In this document: piece after piece, positions 11,021 through 22,629 of the stretch
How positions within the stretch are numbered: the first letter of the stretch is position 1
Layout: the number at the start of each line of letters is the position of its first letter
Assembly: GCA_039000515.1 (NCBI GenBank)
Contig: JBCFYV010000012.1
Location: 128,536,652-128,600,651 of the forward strand
DNA length: 64,000 bases
Direction: 5' to 3'
Source of the DNA: Timema cristinae
Taxonomy: Eukaryota > Arthropoda > Insecta > Phasmatodea > Timematidae
Made by a program: the position numbers and the translations under genes
The notes under the pieces: generated by a model
What the model saw: the letters and a program-made list of their open reading frames with translations, nothing else
Told to the model about the DNA's origin: nothing
Database searches by the model: none

Positions 11021-14000
11021 GTTGTAGGGTGACTAGAACTGATCAGTTTGAGACAGGCCCTAGTTTGGAGAGTGTAAGAATAGTGACGGTCTAGTTTGAG
11101 GTGAAGAAAAATCATGACGGTTTCTAGTTATGTGTAGGTTGAAGCATCATGACGGTCTAGTTTGGAGGGTGTAAGAATCAGTGACGGTCTAGTTGGAGGG
11201 TTGAGATCAGTGCGGTCTAGTTCTGGAGGTGAAAATCATTGGTACGGTTAGTTTGAGGGTGAAGGAGGCAGTGACGGTCTAGTTTGGAGTGAAGAATCAG
11301 TGACTGGTCTAGTTATGGAGGGTGAAGGAAGACAGTGACGGTCTAGTTTGGAGGGTGAAGAGGTATGTGACGGTCTAGTTTGGAGGTGAAGAGGCAGGAG
11401 AGTGGGGTCTAGTTTGGAGGGTGAAGAGGCAGTCAGTGGAGGTTAAAGTTGTTGGAGGGTGAAGAACAGTGACGGTTAGTTTGGAGGGTGAAGAATCAGT
11501 GACGGTCTAGTTTGGAGGGTGGAAGAAGTGGAGTGACGGTCTAGTTTGGAGGGTGAAGAAGCAGTGACGGTCTAGTTTGGAGGGTGAAGAATCAGTGACG
11601 GTCTAGTTTGGAGGGTGAAGAAGCAGTGACGGTCTAGTTTGGAGGGTGAAGAATCAGTGACGGTCTAGTTTGGAGGGTGAAGAGGCAGTGACGGTCTAGT
11701 TTGGAGGGTGAAGAAGCAGTGACGGTCTAGTTTGGAGGGTGAAGAGCAGTGACGGTCTAGTTTGGAGGGTGAAGAGGCAGTGACGGTCTAGTTTGGAGGG
11801 TGAAGATCAGTGAAGGTCTAGTTTGGAGGTGAAGATCAGTGACGTTAGTTTGGAGGTGAGAAGGGTCTATTTGAGGTGAGACAGTGACGTCTAGTTTGGA
11901 GGGTGAAGAGGCAGTGACGGTCTAGTTTGGAGGGTGAATGAGGAAGACAGTGACGGTCTAGTTTGGGGGGTGAAGAGGCAGTGACGGTCTAGTTTGGAGG
12001 GTGAAGAGACAGTGACGGTCTAGTTGGGGTTAGTGAGTAGGATGAAGAGAACAGTGACGGTCTTTGAAAAGTGTGTGGAGGGTGAAGAAGCAGTGACGGT
12101 CTAGTTTGGAGGGTGAAGAATCAGTGACGGTCTAGTTTGGAGGTATTGGGTGAAGAGACAGTGACGGTCTAGTTTGGAGGGTGAAGAACAGTGACGGTCT
12201 AGTTTGGAGGGTGAAGAGACAGTGACGGTCTAGTTTGGAGGTGATGAAGAATCAGTGACGGTCTAGTTTGGAGGGTGAGAAATCAGGTTAGTGAGGTCTA
12301 GATTGGAGAGTGGAGTAAGAGACAGTGACGGTCTAGTTTGGAGGGTGAAGAATCAGTGACGGTCTAGTTTGGAGGGGTGGAAGAAGCAGTGAACGGTCTA
12401 GTTTGGAGGGTGAAGAGACAAATGACGGTCTAGTTTGGAGGGTGAAGAATCAGTGACGGTCTAGTTTGGAGGGTGAAGAGACAGTGACGGTCTAGTTTGG
12501 AGGGTGAAGAATCAGTGACGGTCTAGTTTGGAGGGTGAAGAGACCAGTGACGGTCTAGTTTGGAGGGTGAAGAGACAGTGACGGTCTAGTTTGGAGGGTG
12601 AAGAATCAGTGACGGTCTAGTTTGGAGGGTGAAGAATCAGTGACGGTCTAGTTTGGAGGGTGAAGAATCAGTGACGGTCTAGTTTGGAGGGTGAAGAGAC
12701 AGTGACGGTCTAGTTTGGAGGGTGAAGAATCAGTGACGGTCTAGTTTGGGGGGTGAAGAATCAGTGACGGTCTAGTTTGGAGGGTGAAGAATCAGTGACG
12801 GTCTAGTTTGGAGGGTGAAGAGACAGTGACGGTCTAGTTTGGAGGGTGAAGAAGCAGTGACGGTCTAGTTTGGAGGGTGAAGAGACAGTGACGGTCTAGT
12901 TTGGAGGGTGAAGAATCAGTGACGGTCTAGTTTGGAGGGTGAAGAATCAGTGACGGTCTAGTTTGGAGGGTGAAGAATCAGTGACGGTCTAGTTTGGAGG
13001 GTGAAGAGACAGTGACGGTCTAGTTTGGAGGGTGAAGAATCAGTGACGGTCTAGTTTGGAGGGTGAAGAAGCAGTGACGGTCTAGTTTGGAGGGTGAAGA
13101 GGCAGTGACGGTCTAGTTTGGAGGGTGAAGAATCAGTGACGGTCTAGTTTGGAGGGTGAAGAAGCAGTGACGGTCTAGTTTGGAGGGTGAAGAGACAGTG
13201 ACGGTCTAGTTTGGAGGGTGAGGAGACAGTGACGGTCTAGTTTGGAGGGTGAAGAAGCAGTGACGGTCTAGTTTGGAGGGTGAAGAGACAGTGACGGTCT
13301 AGTTTGGAGGGTGAAGAATCAGTGACGGTCTAGTTTGGAGGGGAGGAGACAGTGACGGTCTAGTTTGGAGGGTGAAGAATCAGTGACGGTCTAGTTTGGA
13401 GGGTGAAGAATCAGTGACGGTCTAGTTTGGAGGGTGAAGAATCAGTGACGGTCTAGTTTGGAGGGTGAAGAGACAGTGACGGTCTAGTTTGGAGGGTGAG
13501 GAGACAGTGACGGTCTAGTTTGGAGGGTGAAGAAGCAGTGACGGTCTAGTTTGGAGGGTGAAGAGACAGTGACGGTCTAGTTTGGAGGGTGAGGAGACAG
13601 TGACGGTCTAGTTTGGAGGGTGAAGAAGCAGTGACGGTCTAGTTTGGAGGGTGAAGAGACAGTGACGGTCTAGTTTAGAGGGTGAAGAATCAGTGACGGT
13701 CTAGTTTGGAGGGTGAAGAGACAGTGACGGTCTAGTTTGGAGGGTGAAGAATCAGTGACGGTCTAGTTTGGAGGGTGAAGAATAAGTGACGGTCTAGTTT
13801 GGAGGGTGAAGAATCAGTGACGGTCTAGTTTGGAGGGTGAAGAGACAGTGACGGTCTAGTTTGGAGGGTGAAGAAGCAGTGACGGTCTAGTTTGGAGGGT
13901 GAAGAGACAGTGACGGTCTAGTTTGGAGGGTGAAGAAGCAGTGACGGTCTAGTTTGGAGGGTGAAGAATCAGTGACGGTCTAGTTTGGAGGGTGAGGAGA

Positions 14001-14386
14001 CAGTGACGGTCTAGTTTGGAGGGTGAAGAGACAGTGACGGTCTAGTTTGGAGGGTGAAGAATCAGTGACGGTCTAGTTTGGAGGGTGAAGAATCAGTGAC
14101 GGTCTAGTTTGGAGGGTGAAGAAGCAGTGACGGTCTAGTTTGGAGGGTGAGGAGACAGTGACGGTCTAGTTTGGAGGGTGAAGAAGCAGTGACGGTCTAG
14201 TTTGGAGGGTGAAGAATCAGTGATGGTCTAGTTTGGAGGGTGAGGAGACAGTGACGGTCTAGTTTGGAGGGTGAAGAATCAGTGACGGTCTAGTTTGGAG
14301 GGTGAAGAGACAGTGACGGTCTAGTTTGGAGGGTGAAGAGGCAGTGACGGTCTAGTTTGGAGGGTGAAGAGACAGTGACGGTCTTG
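11021..14386. repeat. 31-bp minisatellite array, about 105-110 copies
   Basis: The unit is CAGTGACGGTCTAGTTTGGA plus GGGTGAAGAAT, with the variable end AAT, AGA, AAG or AGG. From about 12,420 to 14,386 the array is highly regular. From 11,021 to about 12,400 units carry many small insertions and deletions. The end-variants are interleaved without a simple period. Confidence 0.96.
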
Positions 14387-14423
14387 TTTGTGGACGGGAT
14401 CTTCTTGTTTTTGTCCCTTCAAA

Positions 14424-14552
14424 TGATGCGATATTGGTCTGTGGTGGTGAGTACCTGATGCGATATTGGTCCGTGGTGGTGAGTACCTGATGCGATATTG
14501 GTCCGTGGTGGTGAGTACCTGATGCGATATTGGTCCGTGGTGGTGAGTACCT
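14424..14552. repeat. 32-bp tandem repeat, 4 copies
   Basis: Four copies of a unit containing GATGCGATATTGGTCCGTGG and TGGTGAGTACCT. The array starts about 40 bp after the 31-bp array but is unrelated to it in sequence. A 13-G run follows near 14,640. Confidence 0.9.
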
Positions 14553-15194
14553 GGCGCCCGTTGCTGAAATATGCACCATAGAGCTCGAACCAGCTGTCTC
14601 GAGGTTCCTCTTGACCTGCAGAGATCGAGATAGAGCTTGGGGGGGGGGGGGTAGAGTATATACAGGAGGTGGCAGAGCTCGCTATGGTCTGAGGGGGGAT
14701 GTTAGGAGAGATGATAATTGGCTGTTTATTGAGTGTCGCGAGCAAGCTAGGCAATTACAGCACTGTAACAGATGGGGACAGTCGATTATCTCAACTGTGC
14801 TTTGTAATCGGTTATACTTGATTTCTCCGAATTTATTCGAGTAACTTTGCTCGACCCAATCGGTCCTTGTTACATTTTTATTTTCTATTTTCTTATCAAC
14901 CAAGCGAGAATCAACCTTATTGACTAGAGTCCTCACCATGCAGTGATATGGCGTGCGGTGACTTTTCTCCAACAGGACTAGGTTCGAAGACGCCTTCCAT
15001 TAAGGGGCTAAAGTGGAATGCCCATATAATGTACAATATGTAGCTATTCATATACACTTTTACAGGTCATAGGTTACGCAATTTAGCTCCCTTCAACCGA
15101 TTCACAATATTTAGGCATAGAATAAACAAACAAACACAGAAATAAAGATATAAATTAAACAAAAACATGAATATAAATAAACAAGTAAATAAAA
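14553..15194. other. Spacer with poly-G run, no gene supported
   Basis: Contains an uninterrupted G run near 14,640-14,651, a likely microsatellite or weak assembly spot. The ~100-codon plus-strand frame through it (14,530-14,844) crosses the G run and has no recognised domain. Confidence 0.4.
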
Positions 15195-15820
15195 AATGTA
15201 ATAGTGTAATCTTGCCTGTATGTGTAAATTAGTGCGATCCTTCTGTCATCTTTCTGAATGAAATTGTCGATAACAGCGTCTTAGAATAATTGTTGACTCT
15301 GCAGTTCATCTAGCAAGCCTTTCTCAACTGACAACAGAGAAAGTGTGAAGAACCTCCTATTCTCACACTGGGTGGGTGTTACGCACAGTCGTCTTAATAC
15401 GTTTCAAGCAACAGTGGGTGTGCTCACTGGTATTGTTGATACCAAACATCATTTATATGTTTCTTGGAACAATTCTTCTGCTAAGTCTGTTTCCTCCAGG
15501 AACTTCATAATTTCAGTCACATCCTTCTCTGAAAACCTTGATAGTCTGTAAACTAATTCACTCCGAAAATTGCCAAATTTGAATAGACAACCGTAGCTTG
15601 ACTGAAGTGACAAAAATAAACTGTTAGGAAATCTAGATTAGAAGCTCTGAATGTTTTTGAATCTAGCAGCTCAATAAATTGCAGCTCATTAAGATCTTGA
15701 AACCTCAGCTCCATTTGCCCAACCATGGTGTCAATAATTTCATTATAAAGACACACATATTTATTTCTTGGATTCAATGAGCCATCTTCTCTACGTCTCT
15801 TCTTAGGAGCTTCCACGTTG
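15195..15820 (-). pseudogene. ZMYM1-like hAT transposase, C-terminal part (split by LTR element)
   Basis: Minus-strand remains of the C-terminal half of a zinc-finger MYM-type 1-like hAT transposase. The best frame (15,816 to 15,553) contains E-I-I-D-T-M-V-G-Q-M and R-F-Q-D-L-N-E-L-Q-F, typical of the stretch before the hAT dimerisation domain. Downstream, to about 15,195, the frame is broken, but motifs such as I-P-V-S-T-P-T-V and L-L-S-V-E-K-G-L-L are the dimerisation region. It is the continuation of the fragment at 22,630-23,290. Removing the LTR element and one TCAT copy joins the two parts without a frame change. Stops and a frameshift (near 15,550) show it is dead. Confidence 0.85.
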
Positions 15821-15824
15821 TCAT

Positions 15825-16473
15825 TGTAATGTAATTGATTTGCCCCTAAAAAGTATGTGAAAGCATTGACAATAATATCGTCCTAATTTTATAAACGTAT
15901 CTTATTTCATTTAAATTATGTAGTATATTAAATGGCGCTTAAAGCACTTCTTCTTCTAAGAAGGCAAAAGCCACTGATCAGTGACGTCACACACGTGACA
16001 CCAGTCAAGTCAGGTTGACAATATATATATTTCAAATAATAACTTCCTCTTCTCGAAGGTTCGAAGAGATATTTTAAAATGTAACTTGAGTCATTTTCCG
16101 GCTCTCGAAGCTTCCAGTAAACAGAGATGTTTTTGTCTTGTATTTTGTTTTTCTAAACTAAACCTTCTCGAAACTTCTATGAGCAAGGGATATATACAAA
16201 GATTGGTGCAACGTAAGGGCAGTTGGTGTCCAGAACTGACAGAATTCACTTGGGGTCCAGCAACACCTGTCCGCGCTCATACAATAGGCCGCGTATATAT
16301 TTCAACAACATGATCTATTTTCTCATTAAATAAACAGATTCAGAAATAAAAAACATGTCAAAATGATAAGTGTTTATTAATTATAATTCTTCAATTGGCG
16401 TCCATCGCGGCAGTAAAATATCAGAACAACATAATTGGCGCACAACGTAGGGACCCGTATCCAGAACGTTTCA
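15825..16473 (+). repeat. 5' LTR of the gag-only element
   Basis: 649 bp. Aligned to the 3' LTR with a constant offset of 6,154, I see only a two-base difference (GT/AC near 15,918) and a short divergent block just before the end (ACCCGTATCC versus ACCCTTAATTC). Contains an ATTAAATAAA-type polyadenylation signal near 16,325. ATTGGCG occurs twice near the end (16,393 and 16,433), and a related ATTGGCT begins directly after the LTR, the expected primer-binding position. Confidence 0.93.
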
Positions 16474-16938
16474 ATTGGCTTCCCAACTTAGGGGCACGAA
16501 TTACCTCCCCGAGATACAGCACGAATTTCCTCCCGAGATACAGCACGAGATACCTCCCCGAGATACAGCACGAGATACCTCCCCGAGATACAGCACGAGA
16601 TACCTCCCCGAGGTAAGCAGCAGAGGACAACGCCGAAGACCGAGATAAGATAAAGCAGGAAGCAGCGTAGAGGACCGAGATAAGCAGGAAGCAGCGCCGA
16701 GGACCGAGATAAGCAGGAAGCAGCGCCGAGGACCGAGATAAGCAGGAAGCAGCGTACCATCAACCATCACCAAAGAGAAGACTGAGGGTGGAGACGAGTA
16801 TAAAGAAGATATCACAGATAAGTCATCAACAGAAACTTAAATTAATTAGTGAAGAATTATTTTATGTCATTTGTGCATTTTGGGGGTGGAACAGTATAAT
16901 TTTTTTGTGATTTAAATTAAGGGAACAATAATTAAAAA
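16474..16938 (+). repeat. Leader of the LTR element with two short tandem arrays
   Basis: Starts with the primer-binding-site candidate TTGGCTTCCCAACTTAGG. A ~25-bp unit (CCCGAGATACAGCACGAGAT plus ACCTC) is repeated about 4.5 times at 16,504-16,612. A ~29-bp unit (GGACCGAGATAAGCAGGAAG plus CAGCGCCGA) is repeated about 3-4 times at 16,638-16,756. The rest is AT-rich up to the gag ATG. Confidence 0.75.
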
Positions 16939-18952
16939 ATGGCAGATTCAAATGATAATAGTGACGCTAGTAGCTATTCTGAAGAGGTAGAAAATGAAAC
17001 TAGACCTAGGAATCAGTTAGGTCTAGAACAATCAGATGAGGAAATAAGGGAAAGTGAACAGGACAATGGAGAGTCATTTGCAGAGGGAGAGAGAGAAGAT
17101 AGGACAGAAAAAGAAAGAAATGTTTTAGTAGAAGAGGAAGAACTAGAAAAGAGTAGGGAACTAACAATGGTGCAACAACCGATAGTAGATTTAAATCAAT
17201 TTATGAAAATGTTACAAGAAAGTAATCAGAGAATGTTACAGCAAATAGTAGCGAGTAATGAAGAAACTAATCAGAAAATAGATAAAAGTAGCCAGGAAAC
17301 TAATCAGAAAATAGATAAAAGTAGCCAGGAAACTAATCAGAAAATAGATAAAAGTAGCCAGGAAACTAATCAGAAAATAGATAAAAGTAGCCAGGAAACT
17401 AATCAGAAAATAGATAAAGGTAGCCAGGAAACTAAACAGGAAATAGATACAAGCAGACACGAAATTAATCAAATAATATATGCAAATACCCAAGCAATTA
17501 ATCAGAAAATAGATACAAATCAGACGAAACTTGAACAGATTAATAAAGAATTAAGTGCTAAAATAGAGTTAAGTAAGGAGGTTTGTGATCAGAGATTTGG
17601 TTATGTAGAGCAAAAAAATAGACCAATTAGAGAAGGTTTATCAAAACTTAGCAGTACAGTTAAATGAGGTAGACACAAAAGTGATAGAACAGGAAAAAGT
17701 AAAACAGATTTTGATTGAAAAGCATGAAAACTTAAGGAAAGGACAGTTCAAGTTAATGGAACAGATTTCAGCCAATAAAAATAAAATAGAAACAGTAGAA
17801 CAAGAATCAATTAAAGGGTTAAAGGAACAGGTAGAACATACACAAACTAACGTTAAGGTAGTCCAACACAACCTTGAAAAAGAAATAAATGAGGTAAAAT
17901 CAGTACTTGATTCTCAGCAAGACACGAATAAAATTTTAATTAAAGAACAGATAGATGGGATCGTTAATAAGGCAGTAGAAAAACTAGATAAAAAACTTAC
18001 CGATTTTGTGGTTGAAAATCAAACAAATCTAGGGAAATCTAGTAACTTACACGATACTACCAACCTATTCGCTAAGGGACTAAGAGAAACGTCATTAGCA
18101 CTTATTCCAAAATTTAAAGGAAGAAGAGGAAATATTTCAGCAGTACAATACATAAATAAAGTAGAAAGAGTATTTAAAGGAGAAAGAATAAATTAAAAAG
18201 TCAAAATAGAGATATTTTTATCAGGCCTAGAAGATGAGGCAAAATCTTGGACAGATAGTATAGAAAGTGAATGGGAGACATACGAGCAGGCTAGGGAAAT
18301 ATTTTTGGAAAAATATTGGTCTCAAAATATGCAGGATGATTTTCTACAATTAATTTTTAATGGAAAATATAACGACAAGGATGGTACTATGAGTGAATAT
18401 TTCAATAAATTTGTGACACAAGCGAAATATTTGCGATACCCAGTAGTAGAGGATAGATTGATATGTCTTCTAATGAATCATTTTCCAACTCCAGTACAAG
18501 ACGTTCTCATTAGCATAAATAAACAGAACATCAAAGAAGTAGAGAGAGTATTAATGGCATTTGACGATAGGTATCAAAGAAACAAAGAAATCAATGATCA
18601 GACAAACAAATATAATATTGATAGGCATAGACAATCAACAAACCCTCAAATCAAAGAAATTAATAATGGACAAGATAGGCAGAGATATCAAAATAATTAT
18701 CCAATACCAGAGCAAAATAGAAAATATCCACATCCTAGAATAGAATATCGACAGGATAGGAACCAAGGACCTTCGAGGCAAATAAATTCGAGTGATCGAC
18801 AAATTAATAGAAATAACAATACAGGTAACCCCAGATTCACAACCAATCAAGTACATCAACCTCCAAATTTTAATTATGTACCACCATTTTCAGGGACATC
18901 AAATTTAAATGAGTACGACTCACAAAAAGTATTTGATCCAGGAGGCAATTAA
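16939..18952 (+). pseudogene. gag-like gene of the LTR element, one frameshift and one stop
   Basis: Opens at ATG 16,939. The first frame (16,939 to about 17,615) has an acidic N-terminus (E/D-rich, residues ~1-70). It is followed by eight 11-residue repeats, consensus E-T-N-Q-K-I-D-K-S-S-Q, encoded by 33-bp DNA repeats at about 17,264-17,520; such hendecads predict a long coiled coil. At an A7 run (17,612-17,618) the coding frame shifts by one base, and the coiled coil continues to 18,193. There a single in-frame TAA (18,194-18,196) interrupts it before the rest (to 18,952). The region about 18,090-18,560 has the spacing of a retrotransposon gag core, with F-L-S-G-L-E-D-E-A and a Trp-rich helix. 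The tail is Q/N/R-rich and lacks a CCHC zinc knuckle. The role would be particle assembly and RNA binding; these are inferences from position and composition. Confidence 0.75.
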
Positions 18953-21900
18953 ATAAACTTTAAATTTCGGATTATATAAATATAAAAAAAATTGCAGTTT
19001 AACTAAAGATTTAAATTTTAAATAAGTAAAATAAGGGTAACTATAATTATTTAGCCATAGTAAGAAAAGTTTAAAACAGAGATGCTAAAAGAGCTTTTTA
19101 TTTCCTAGGAAATACGCAGTGGTTAAAATATACTGCGTACTTAGTACCACAAACAAGCAACTGTAAACAACTCTGCAACTGCGTGTTATTTTGAAGTAAG
19201 GAGGGTGACACACCTCAAAATATAAATTGTAAAGAAACCATAAACGACCAAAAACGAAAAGTGACACTAATATATTTTTTTTTGAAAAGGGTAGAACTAA
19301 TATTTCTTTTGTCAAAATGAGAGGGGGTCCTTATTGACGTGTAACTCGGTTCTATACTTGTCTTTCAACGACATTATCATTCCTACATCGCACTTAATAC
19401 AGGTGGTCATCTATTGTCATTTCTACAACGCAAAACAACAGTCTGAAAACATCTTTTGTTGAAAAAAAATAAGACGACAACACAAACTGACTTTGACCAC
19501 GAAAGATAAAATTACTTATTTTTATTTTTTTTAGTTCAATAAGTCAGTCAAACCCGGTACATTAAGTATAAAATCTATAAGTATAAAAATATAAATTCTT
19601 ATCAATTTAGATTAATAACATTTGGACTTAGCATAATTTTAGAAAGTTGTATAAATCAAAATAGGAGAACAGATAAGGAGGGGGCATGGACCCTTAGAAG
19701 CATGCAAGGGATAACATCGGATAGAAGGTTAGGTGAGGGCTTGGATAAGTTTGTCAGCTGGAGGTGCGTGAAAGCCTGTAAACACGCGAGGAGAGATTAG
19801 GGTCTTAAGTATATTCTAAGAGTAGGTCATAATTTTTGTTAATTGTAAACTATTGTTTAGGTAATAATTTGAGTAAAAATTAGGCTAACAGGGCAATTTT
19901 GAGTTTAAAAAATTTATATAGTTTCAATTTAAGAAAAAAGTTAGGAAATTTTATTAATTAATAGACGATCTTGGAAATCTGAATAAATATATTATTTCGT
20001 CAATGATGCATTTTTTTTTATAATCAAGATAAGGATTTTAATATTTAGGTGGGGGGTTCATGTTAAATTTAATTGATTAAATTTTATTGAGTTTAAGAAG
20101 ATATTGATTAAGATAGTAACGAAATCACAGAGTAAGCTAATAAGCTGAAGAGTAAGATCTAAGATATCTAGAGAGATTAATTTAGATATGCACTTGAGTG
20201 CTTATTACAGTATGTTAAGGTGAGTGGAAATAAGAGGCGAGTAGTCTTGTTTAAAAGCATGTTTTCAGATAGAGGAGTTAAGGTGTATTGGTTAAGAGGT
20301 TAAGGAGATAAGGTTCATTGAGGTATATAGGTTGAGAAAGTGGAGTTGAGGTTTTTTTCAGATATGGTCTTAGCTATGGGCAAGCCATGATCTAGATTAA
20401 TTAATCGTCGTTACGAGTTTAAGGATGGCCCGAGGGCATCTAGCAGCGTTGAGGAGAATTGAGTGAGGAAGTAAGGTGTATTAAGCAATGGACTTAGATA
20501 TACTAAGCCATGATGAATCATTTCATTTTTATAAGTGGTGAGTCAAAGGGATCACCAAGTTCAGGTAGCAGGTATTCACAAACATAGAGCTAGCATAACG
20601 CAGCCTTTAAAAAGTCAGTTATAATAAATGAGGCAAAGGCCTAAGCTTTCCACTAAATAATATGCGATAAATATCCAATGGTTAATTCTGGATTAAAATT
20701 TAAAGATATTGAGGAGATTATGAAGAAATTTAAAAGGGTATTCTGTGATTACGTGATGTAATAATGATATATTAACAAGGGTAATGAGAGCTAATTAGGA
20801 TGTTGTACCTAATTAGGCTACTATAACAAATTTTTATTATAATTTCATTTTTTTTAATGCCTCAGGCAAACAGGCAATAGTCAAAAGATTGTAATCGATA
20901 GAGAAGTAGTTAAAGATTTTTTCGCTGATGAGAAATTAATTATTCAATTAAGAAGGGGAAAAAATAATTTTAAATATTTTATGATTCCAAGATTATCGTC
21001 TATATATTTCAAGTGTTTTAATTTTATTTAAGATTAGGTATTCTCATAAATAAAAATTTTGGTAAGATGATCAAGATGTTCTGTTATTATCCTTTCTATG
21101 TCCGAAACAATGTAATTATATTTTTATTTTAAGTAATTGGGTTTATTTTGTAAATTCTTTTGTGTTATTAAGCTAATTATTCAGTAAATGTATTTTAAGT
21201 GATGGTTCACATAGCGAATTTGGCCGTCAGGCTTTTTAAGGGTATGTGTAGCATTAAGAGTGTTTGTTAAGTATGTTAATATAATAATAGTAAAAGTGGA
21301 TCCGTGAAGGATCATCATAATAATACTAATAATTAAAAGTGGATCCGTGAAGGATCATTGAAATAGAAAGTGCAACGAAGTGTTTAAACCAATAAATGAT
21401 TAAAAGACACTTTGATTAGTGACAATTAAATTCCATTTTTTATTAAAAAGTTTAATGTATTTTAATCAATCTTAAGGACGTTATAGCAACGAATTATGGT
21501 TTTTTTAGTAAAAAAAAAATCTTTTTGATTAGTGATGATTAAATTCAATTTTTTTATATATAATAAACTTTGATTATTTTATTTCAATTAATTGTAACTA
21601 TACTTAACAATTTTATATCTTGATATTTGATTTATCTAATTTCAACTTTTGATTAAAATTTTATATTTTAATGTTGATTTATATAACTTCTATATATATA
21701 TATATATATATTTCATGTAAACTTACAGTCGGAGAACACCACTTCAAATATTATTATCATTCAAGAACAACATTATACAGAGTGTTCCAAATTATTGGAA
21801 TTTAGCCAATTTGTGAAATTTTATACAGGATGTTTCAAAATATTGTTATTTGTGAAACTTTATACAGGGTGTGCGAAAAATGATCATGTAGTCTTTTCTC

Positions 21901-21978
21901 GTCTTTTTTTTTTTTTAGCAAAGCGTATCAAAAAGTATACGACTAGGTCTCTACTTTCAGATACACTTTGGGGGGTAT
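18953..21978. other. Non-coding 3' half of the LTR element (pol absent)
   Basis: About 3 kb of AT-rich sequence dense in stops on both strands where pol would lie. Visible structure: a 24-bp direct repeat containing GTGGATCCGTGAAGGATCAT at about 21,293 and 21,335, each able to fold as a GGATC/GATCC hairpin. TTTGATTAGTGAYRATTAAA is repeated at about 21,410 and 21,517. Three degenerate copies of a TATACAGRRTGTTYCAAA-like motif lie at 21,775-21,880. A (TA)n run lies near 21,693-21,711. Confidence 0.8.
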
Positions 21979-22629
21979 TGTAATGTAATTGATTTGCCCC
22001 TAAAAAGTATGTGAAAGCATTGACAATAATATCGTCCTAATTTTATAAACGTATCTTATTTCATTTAAATTATACAGTATATTAAATGGCGCTTAAAGCA
22101 CTTCTTCTTCTAAGAAGGCAAAAGCCACTGATCAGTGACGTCACACACGTGACACCAGTCAAGTCAGGTTGACAATATATATATTTCAAATAATAACTTC
22201 CTCTTCTCGAAGGTTCGAAGAGATATTTTAAAATGTAACTTGAGTCATTTTCCGGCTCTCGAAGCTTCCAGTAAACAGAGATGTTTTTGTCTTGTATTTT
22301 GTTTTTCTAAACTAAACCTTCTCGAAACTTCTATGAGCAAGGGATATATACAAAGATTGGTGCAACGTAAGGGCAGTTGGTGTCCAGAACTGACAGAATT
22401 CACTTGGGGTCCAGCAACACCTGTCCGCGCTCATACAATAGGCCGCGTATATATTTCAACAACATGATCTATTTTCTCATTAAATAAACAGATTCAGAAA
22501 TAAAAAACATGTCAAAATGATAAGTGTTTATTAATTATAATTCTTCAATTGGCGTCCATCGCGGCAGTAAAATATCAGAACAACATAATTGGCGCACAAC
22601 GTAGGGACCCTTAATTCAAGAACGTTTCA
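21979..22629 (+). repeat. 3' LTR of the gag-only element
   Basis: 651 bp, near-identical partner of 15,825-16,473 and followed directly by the target duplicate TCAT. A 75-codon open frame is shared by both LTRs only because the LTRs are copies. The few differences between the LTRs imply a fairly recent insertion. Confidence 0.93.

Noticed and set aside
4491..14386. Regular repeats as possible CRISPR arrays
   Set aside because: Units are contiguous with no unique spacers, no cas genes, and the window is eukaryotic.
14530..14844. 104-codon plus-strand frame
   Set aside because: Runs through a poly-G tract and a 32-bp array edge; no family features.
16086..16313. 75-codon frame conserved at 16,086 and 22,240
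   Set aside because: Identical because it lies in both LTRs; no sign of selection on the protein.
17236..17493. Minus-strand frame resembling a membrane protein with repeated hydrophobic segments
   Set aside because: Antisense of the gag 33-bp repeats.
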